Below, piece by piece: positions 6,395 through 11,257 of a stretch of DNA of 11,257 nucleotides (positions are counted from its first letter, which is position 1; every line of letters starts with the position of its first letter). The position numbers and the translations under genes are program-made. Location: assembly GCA_019413955.1 (NCBI GenBank), contig DXMX01000022.1, positions 1,778 to 13,034 on the forward strand, given 5' to 3'. The notes beneath the pieces are model-generated. The model ran no database searches and had not been told where the DNA came from. It was given only the letters and a program-made list of their open reading frames with translations. This stretch comes from Collinsella sp. (GTDB taxonomy: Bacteria; Actinomycetota; Coriobacteriia; Coriobacteriales; Coriobacteriaceae).

Positions 6395-9300
6395 ATGGCA
6401 TTCGTCCATCTGCACAACCACACCGTTTTCTCCATGCTCGACGGCGCAACCCGTATCCAGGATATGGTCAATCGCGCCGTAGAGCTGGGCATGCCCGCCG
6501 TCGCCATTACCGACCACGGCTACATGTATGGCGTGCCCGACCTGGCGCTGGCCTGCGACGCCGTCAACCACAACACGCCTGAGTACAAAACCTGGAGTCA
6601 CGACAAGGCCTTTTTGGAAAAGGATCGCCGCGATGAGCTGGTGGAGCCCGATCCCGAGGAAAACCCGCGCGAGCATGCCCAGTATGTGAAGGACATGGCC
6701 ATGTGGGACGAGAAGGGCAACATCGACGAGCTCAAGCCGCCTCTGGTCATCAAGCCCATCTTTGGCTGCGAGGTCTACTTTACGCCGGACGAGACGCTCG
6801 CCCGCGACCATAAGCCCGAGCTCTACCACATGATCCTTCTGGCCAAGGACCAGGAAGGCTACGTCAACCTGATGCAGACGGTCTCCGAGGCCGCCGTGCA
6901 GGGCTTTTACTATAAGCCGCGCGTGACGCTCGACAACCTGCGCCGCCACGCCAAGGGTATGATCTGCACGAGCGCCTGCATCGCGGGCATCATCCCCAAA
7001 TACATCGACCGCGGTGACATGGAGGGCGCCATCAAGTGGGCCGAGACCTTCCGCGACACCTTTGACCCCGGCGACTTTTACATCGAGATCCAGGAACACG
7101 GCATCACCACCGACAACGGCCTGACCGACGAGCAGATGGACCGCACGCTCATCGATATCGCCAAGCAGGTGGGTGTCAAGGTCATCGCCACCAACGACTT
7201 CCACTACCTGCGTCGCGAGGACGCGCCCGTACAGGACGTCATTATGTGCATCGGCATGAACGCCAAGGTCGACGACCCCAACCGCATGCGCATGACCGGC
7301 TCGGAGTTCTATATGAAGACCGAGGAGGAGATGCGGGCGATGTTCCCGTATTGCCCCGAAGCCTGCGACAACACGCTCGAGATTGCCGACAAGTGCTACG
7401 TCGAGCTCGACTGGGACTCCATCATCCTGCCGCGCTTCCCGTTGCTCGATCCCGGCGAGACGCACGAGAGCCAGTTCCGCCGCGAGTGCGAGAAGGGCCT
7501 GCGCCAACACTACGGCGACGACTGGGCCACGCGCGAGATCGGCGGCGTCAACATCAAAGAACGCTTTGAGTACGAATACAAGGTCATCTGCGACAAGGGC
7601 TTTGCCGCCTACTTTTTGATCGTCGCCGAGTACGTGCAATGGGCCAAGGACAACGGCATCGGCGTCGGCCCCGGCCGTGGCTCGGCCGCCGGCGCTATCG
7701 TCGCCTACGCCATGAACATCACTGCGTTCGACCCGCTCGAGAACGGCTTGATGTTCGAGAGGTTCCTGTCCCCGCAGCGTACCGAGATGCCCGATATCGA
7801 TATGGACTTCGACGATGAGCGGCGCCTCGAGGTCGTGGAGCACGTTCGCCAGCTCTACGGTCCCGAGAAGGTCACCCACGTCATCACCTACTCGACCATC
7901 AAGGCCAAGCAGGCCATCAACGACGCCGCGCGCGTCCTGGACTACCCGGTCTACATGGGCCAGCGCCTGTCCAAGATGGTCTCGAGCGACCCCAAGGTCA
8001 AGCTCAAGCAGGTGCTCGAAAAGCAACCCGGCAAAGAGGATCTGTTTAACCCCGATTTTGCCGAGGCATATAAAAAGGACGACGACGCCCGCCGCATCAT
8101 CGACACGGCGCTCTCGATTGAGGGCCTTACCCGTGGCGAGGGTGTGCACGCGTGCGCCGTTCTGATCTGCCGCGACCCCGTCAACGAGCACGTGCCCACC
8201 AAGCTCGACACCAAGGGCGGCGTCGAGATTACCCAGTACGAGGGCCATACCGTTGCCGACATGGGCCTGCTCAAGATGGACTTCCTGGGTCTGCGTACGC
8301 TGACGGTTATCTCCAAGGCCAAGGCAAACATCAAAAAGAACTTCGGCATCGACATCAAAGAGGAAGAGATTCCCTTTGACGACCCCGAGATCTTTAAGCT
8401 CATGGGTTCCGGCCACACCGCCGGCGTCTTCCAGGTCGAGTCCGCCGGCATGACGGCCACGATCAAGAACATGAAGCCCACCGAGTACAAGCACGTCGTG
8501 GCATTGATCGCCCTGTACCGCCCGGGCCCGCTGGGCGCCGGCATGGTCTCGTCCTACATCAACCGTATGAACGGCAAGGAGCCGGCCGTCTCCTACGACG
8601 ACCGCCTGGACGACATCCTGGGCGAAACCTACGGCACCATGGTCTACCAGGAGCAGGTTATGCTCATCTCCGTCGAGATGTGCGGCTTCTCCAAGGGCGA
8701 ATCGGACTCGCGTATCCGTAAACCCGTGGCTAAGAAAAAGATCAAGCTGCTCACGTCGACGGTGCTGCACTGGGAGGATGGCTCGGACGAGACCACCTAC
8801 GACCACTGGATGAACGGCGCCATCAAGAACAACTACACGCGCGAGGTCGCCCAGAAGATTTGGGACGATGTTCTCGAGTTCGCATCTTACGCCTTTAACA
8901 AGTCGCACTCCGCCGGCTACGCCATCCTGGTTATGCAGACGGCGTGGCTCAAGGCGCACTATCCGCACGAGTACATGGCGGCCGTTCTGACGTCCTATAC
9001 GGGCAAGACCGACAAAATCGTTCACTACGTCTCGGCGTGCCGTCACGACGGTATCCCCGTGCTGTCGCCAGATGTCAACGAGTCCGGCACCGAGTTCACG
9101 GCTACCAAGGAGGGCGTGCGCTTTGGTCTGGCCGGCATCCGCGGCGTGGGCACCGGCGTGGCGCAGGCGATTATCGCCGAGCGCGAGGCGGGCGGCCCCT
9201 TTAAGACGCTGCACGATTTTGTCGAGCGTGTGGACTCGAGCCAGGCAAACCGTCGCGTAATCGAATCGCTGATCAAGGCAGGCGCCTTCGACTCCACGGG

Positions 9301-10198
9301 GTATCCGCGTCGCCAGATGATGCACTTTGTGGACAAGAACAACCCCGAGAACATCATCGATGCCGCGGTAAAGCGCCAGAAGGATCGTGCGAGCGGCCAG
9401 ACGTCGTTCTTCGATATGTTCGGCGACGTCGAGGGCTCGGGCTTTGAGGTGGGCGTGCCCGATCCGGATGGCCAGGAATGGGATCGCCACCTTAAGCTGA
9501 GCCAGGAGAAGGAAGTTCTGGGCATCTATGTCTCGGACCACCCGCTGCGCCCGTTTGAGTATGCGCTAGCCAAGGCGCGCGACTTCTCGTTCTCGCAGAT
9601 CGATACCGGCTACGAAGTGCAGAACCCCACGGGCGGCACCATCAACCAGGAGATTCCCGAGGGCAAGGCACTGTGGTGGGCCGGCATGGTCTCGAGCGTG
9701 TCCAAGCGCGTGACCAAAAACGGCGACCCCATGGGCATCGTGCAGCTCGAGGACATGGAAGGCGAGGCCACCGTCGTCGTGTTCCCCAAGACCTATAAAG
9801 AGGCCGAGGGGTACCTGTACGGCGAGGTCGATCCCGAGACCGGCGCGCAGCTGTCCGATGCCTTTGTGCGCATTAAGGGCAAACTCGAGCGCTCGGACCG
9901 CGGCGACCAGATCATCGCGCAGGAGATCGTGCCGCTCGAGCTCAACGAGGAGAACAACAAGCCCAAGGTGTTTGAGGTCATGGTGCCCAACAGCCGCTTT
10001 AGCCAGGGCAATATGGCGCGCCTGGCCACGGTGCTCACCGCCAACCCGGGCGGCGACCGCGTGGAGATCTTTATCGAGCAGGTGGACGGGCGCGTGCTGC
10101 GTGCCGAGGTACCTGCCAAGGTCAACGCGCGTTCGATTCCGCTGCTGGCCGAGGCCAAGGCCATTGTGGGTAACCAGGGTCGCGTGACGGTGATCTAA
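6395..10198 (+). CDS. dnaE: DNA polymerase III subunit alpha (DnaE)
   Basis: A complete 1267-residue C-family replicative polymerase, the catalytic subunit of the replisome. The N-terminal PHP domain (about 1-280) keeps all nine expected metal ligands: H7, H9, D16, H41, E126, H145, C195, D268 and H270. This predicts an active Mn/Zn-type 3'-5' proofreading nuclease like that shown for mycobacterial DnaE1. The polymerase palm has the aspartate run PDIDMDFDDE (D467, D469, D471) and MDFLGLRTLT with D629, matching the E. coli catalytic D401/D403/D555. Fingers motifs such as FNKSHSAGYA follow, then a helix-hairpin-helix part (GLAGIRGVGTGVA), a beta-clamp-binding-like QTSFFDMF at 1002-1009, and an OB fold from about 1090. 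Two lineage features stand out: about 60 extra residues in the PHP domain (about 56-116), and KPVAKKK with a longer loop near 775-820 where many DnaEs have RRAMGKK. ATG 6395 is supported by GGAG and by motif spacing. Confidence 0.98.
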   Translation: MAFVHLHNHTVFSMLDGATRIQDMVNRAVELGMPAVAITDHGYMYGVPDLALACDAVNHNTPEYKTWSHDKAFLEKDRRDELVEPDPEENPREHAQYVKDMAMWDEKGNIDELKPPLVIKPIFGCEVYFTPDETLARDHKPELYHMILLAKDQEGYVNLMQTVSEAAVQGFYYKPRVTLDNLRRHAKGMICTSACIAGIIPKYIDRGDMEGAIKWAETFRDTFDPGDFYIEIQEHGITTDNGLTDEQMDRTLIDIAKQVGVKVIATNDFHYLRREDAPVQDVIMCIGMNAKVDDPNRMRMTGSEFYMKTEEEMRAMFPYCPEACDNTLEIADKCYVELDWDSIILPRFPLLDPGETHESQFRRECEKGLRQHYGDDWATREIGGVNIKERFEYEYKVICDKGFAAYFLIVAEYVQWAKDNGIGVGPGRGSAAGAIVAYAMNITAFDPLENGLMFERFLSPQRTEMPDIDMDFDDERRLEVVEHVRQLYGPEKVTHVITYSTIKAKQAINDAARVLDYPVYMGQRLSKMVSSDPKVKLKQVLEKQPGKEDLFNPDFAEAYKKDDDARRIIDTALSIEGLTRGEGVHACAVLICRDPVNEHVPTKLDTKGGVEITQYEGHTVADMGLLKMDFLGLRTLTVISKAKANIKKNFGIDIKEEEIPFDDPEIFKLMGSGHTAGVFQVESAGMTATIKNMKPTEYKHVVALIALYRPGPLGAGMVSSYINRMNGKEPAVSYDDRLDDILGETYGTMVYQEQVMLISVEMCGFSKGESDSRIRKPVAKKKIKLLTSTVLHWEDGSDETTYDHWMNGAIKNNYTREVAQKIWDDVLEFASYAFNKSHSAGYAILVMQTAWLKAHYPHEYMAAVLTSYTGKTDKIVHYVSACRHDGIPVLSPDVNESGTEFTATKEGVRFGLAGIRGVGTGVAQAIIAEREAGGPFKTLHDFVERVDSSQANRRVIESLIKAGAFDSTGYPRRQMMHFVDKNNPENIIDAAVKRQKDRASGQTSFFDMFGDVEGSGFEVGVPDPDGQEWDRHLKLSQEKEVLGIYVSDHPLRPFEYALAKARDFSFSQIDTGYEVQNPTGGTINQEIPEGKALWWAGMVSSVSKRVTKNGDPMGIVQLEDMEGEATVVVFPKTYKEAEGYLYGEVDPETGAQLSDAFVRIKGKLERSDRGDQIIAQEIVPLELNEENNKPKVFEVMVPNSRFSQGNMARLATVLTANPGGDRVEIFIEQVDGRVLRAEVPAKVNARSIPLLAEAKAIVGNQGRVTVI

Positions 10199-10216
10199 GC
10201 TACCCCGGGTGAGATT

Positions 10217-10221
10217 GGAGG
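10217..10221 (+). promoter_or_regulatory. Ribosome binding site for the SWIM protein
   Basis: GGAGG lies 5 nt before ATG 10227. An in-frame GTG directly upstream (10224) would be only 2 nt away, so ATG 10227 is the better start. The gene begins 28 nt after the dnaE stop with no terminator between, which allows dnaE read-through. Confidence 0.6.
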
Positions 10222-10226
10222 AAGTG

Positions 10227-11257
10227 ATGGCGCAGGGGACGTTCGTGCAGGCGCTTCGCAAAGAGGCGGCGTTGAGCGGCACCTTTATGAAGGGGCGTTC
10301 GCTCATGCTCAACGGCGCCGTGCTGTCGATCGAGGACAGCGGCTCGCGCTTCTCCAAAAACGTGACGGTCGAGGGCTCGGTGCGCGGTTCGCGTGGCGAC
10401 CTGTACAAGACGCACGTGGCGCTCGACATGGACGAGCACGAGGTGATCGACTACGACTGCGATTGCCCCGCCGCCTATCGTTACCCCGGTATGTGCAAGC
10501 ACGCTATTGCCACGGCTCTGGCGTATTTGGATGCCAGCGGCGCCGAGCCCGTCGAAGGTTTGCGCACGCCGGTTCGCACGTTTACGGCGCAGTCGAAACA
10601 GCCCGCGCGCACCGCACCCAAAGCGCCGGCCGTCAACCCCAACTTTCCCTTTCCGGCGCCCGTCCCCACGAGCCCGAGCCTTGTGGCGGCGCTCTCCGAT
10701 CTTTCGGACGCGCGCATGGATGAGCTGGCGAGCATGCGCCGCAAGCTTGCCGGTGCCGTTGATCCCGACGCCCCCAAAGCGGCATTGGAGCCCTCGTTGG
10801 TGCCGTACTACAATCCGCTGTTCGCTGACCGCTTTAGCTGGGCGCTCGAGTTCCGCATTCGCTGTGGATCGGTCTCCTACGTGGTCAAGGACATCGACGG
10901 CATGGCCGATGCCTACGTGCGCGGCGGCACGTTCTCCTATGGCAAGAAGCTCACGTTTGTCCATTCACCTGAGGCCTTTGACGAAACATCGGCAAAGCTG
11001 CTCAACCTTGTTGTGACGACAGTTGCCTATCTCGATGACATCACAAGCTCGCGTTCGGCGTCGTACGACTTTGCCCGCAGCGGTTTTGTTGCCGAGCGTC
11101 AGTTGCCGCTGTCCGAGCATAGCATCGTATATGTGCTGGACCTGCTGCGCGGCCAGACCATCTCCTTTGAGCCCGCCTGGTCGCGGGGGATGACGACGCA
11201 TCGCACCTACGACGTGGCGGTTGAGCTGTCTCCGCAAGGGGAGGACGAGGCGTCCGC
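10227..11257 (+). CDS. SWIM zinc-finger protein, probable SNF2 helicase N-terminus (3' partial)
   Basis: The frame starts at ATG 10227 and is still open at the window end, giving 343 codons of a longer gene. A canonical SWIM zinc finger is seen at C78-x-C80 and C90-x-H92 (CDCPAAYRYPGMCKH), followed by the usual IATALAYL helix. After it come a Pro/Ala-rich linker (about 107-155) and a domain with motifs such as LVPYYNPLF, SWALEFRIRCG and GTFSYGKKLTFVHSPE. This layout is typical of the SNF2 helicase-associated region found in large bacterial SWI/SNF2 proteins, whose C-terminal DEAx and helicase-C domains would lie beyond base 11257. In such proteins the SWIM domain is thought to bind DNA or protein; the cellular role of bacterial SNF2 proteins is mostly unknown. 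Codon use matches dnaE and addA. A free-standing SWIM protein cannot be excluded, because the ATPase is not in view. Confidence 0.78.
   Translation, partial: MAQGTFVQALRKEAALSGTFMKGRSLMLNGAVLSIEDSGSRFSKNVTVEGSVRGSRGDLYKTHVALDMDEHEVIDYDCDCPAAYRYPGMCKHAIATALAYLDASGAEPVEGLRTPVRTFTAQSKQPARTAPKAPAVNPNFPFPAPVPTSPSLVAALSDLSDARMDELASMRRKLAGAVDPDAPKAALEPSLVPYYNPLFADRFSWALEFRIRCGSVSYVVKDIDGMADAYVRGGTFSYGKKLTFVHSPEAFDETSAKLLNLVVTTVAYLDDITSSRSASYDFARSGFVAERQLPLSEHSIVYVLDLLRGQTISFEPAWSRGMTTHRTYDVAVELSPQGEDEAS

Noticed and set aside
6298..6582. Forward frame of 94 codons overlapping the dnaE start
   Set aside because: It is Arg/His/Pro-rich, runs out of frame through the highly conserved PHP motifs of dnaE and lies over the promoter region.
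6359..9541. Very long antisense open frame (about 1060 codons) opposite dnaE
   Set aside because: Its sense partner is an unmistakable DnaE. The antisense peptide is a repetitive Val/Leu/Asp/Gly/His-rich string with no domain, as expected when strong G/C third-position bias removes stops from the opposite strand.
9566..10964. Two further long antisense frames opposite the dnaE 3' end and the SWIM gene
   Set aside because: They share the shadow-type composition, lack convincing RBSs and run opposite clear protein domains (OB fold, SWIM finger).
1..11257. CRISPR array, tRNA or rRNA genes, prophage or defence system
   Set aside because: No repeat-spacer pattern, no cloverleaf-like or rRNA-like segment and no phage or defence proteins were seen; AddAB is a housekeeping recombination enzyme.

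Overview
The window (11,257 bases) looks like a piece of high-GC chromosome from a Coriobacteriia gut actinobacterium, probably Collinsella or a close relative. The basis is the G/C-rich third codon positions, an actinobacterial-style DnaE with a Coriobacteriia-like insertion, and the gene content. The assignment comes from remembered family features, not a search. The first 11 bases are not chromosomal: they match the 3' end of the Tn5/Nextera mosaic end, so the window starts at a library-fragment or contig edge.

Layout, all on the + strand: (1) 12-886, the C-terminal PD-(D/E)XK nuclease domain of an AddB-type helicase-nuclease subunit, cut off at the 5' side by the contig edge; (2) 890-4513, complete addA (UvrD-like helicase plus C-terminal nuclease), closed by a 13-bp perfect-stem intrinsic terminator at 4525-4563; (3) 4564-4706, a short intergenic stretch with a plausible -10 box; (4) 4707-4958, the start of a small gene resembling DUF3284 whose 3' part has been replaced by unrelated, AT-richer sequence; (5) 4955-6154, a 12-TM MFS transporter of foreign base composition, overlapping gene 4 by ATGA; (6) 6155-6394, a spacer with a start-less open-frame remnant and the dnaE promoter region; (7) 6395-10198, complete dnaE, the replicative DNA polymerase III alpha subunit; (8) 10227 to the window end, the N-terminal part of a SWIM zinc-finger protein, probably the front of a SNF2-type helicase.

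Functionally the backbone is DNA maintenance. AddA and AddB form the heterodimer that resects double-strand breaks for RecA recombination, DnaE copies the chromosome, and the SWIM protein is probably a DNA translocase-associated protein. The MFS gene is the outlier. It sits in an AT-richer island of about 1.4 kb between two conserved housekeeping loci and appears to have taken over the promoter, start codon and first ~50 codons of the resident small gene.

I found no CRISPR array, tRNA, rRNA, transposase, integrase or convincing new multi-gene system. The most informative oddities are the hybrid small gene and MFS island, the incomplete iron-sulfur cysteine set in the AddB C-terminus, the ~60-residue insertion in the DnaE PHP domain, and the sequencing-adapter remnant at base 1.
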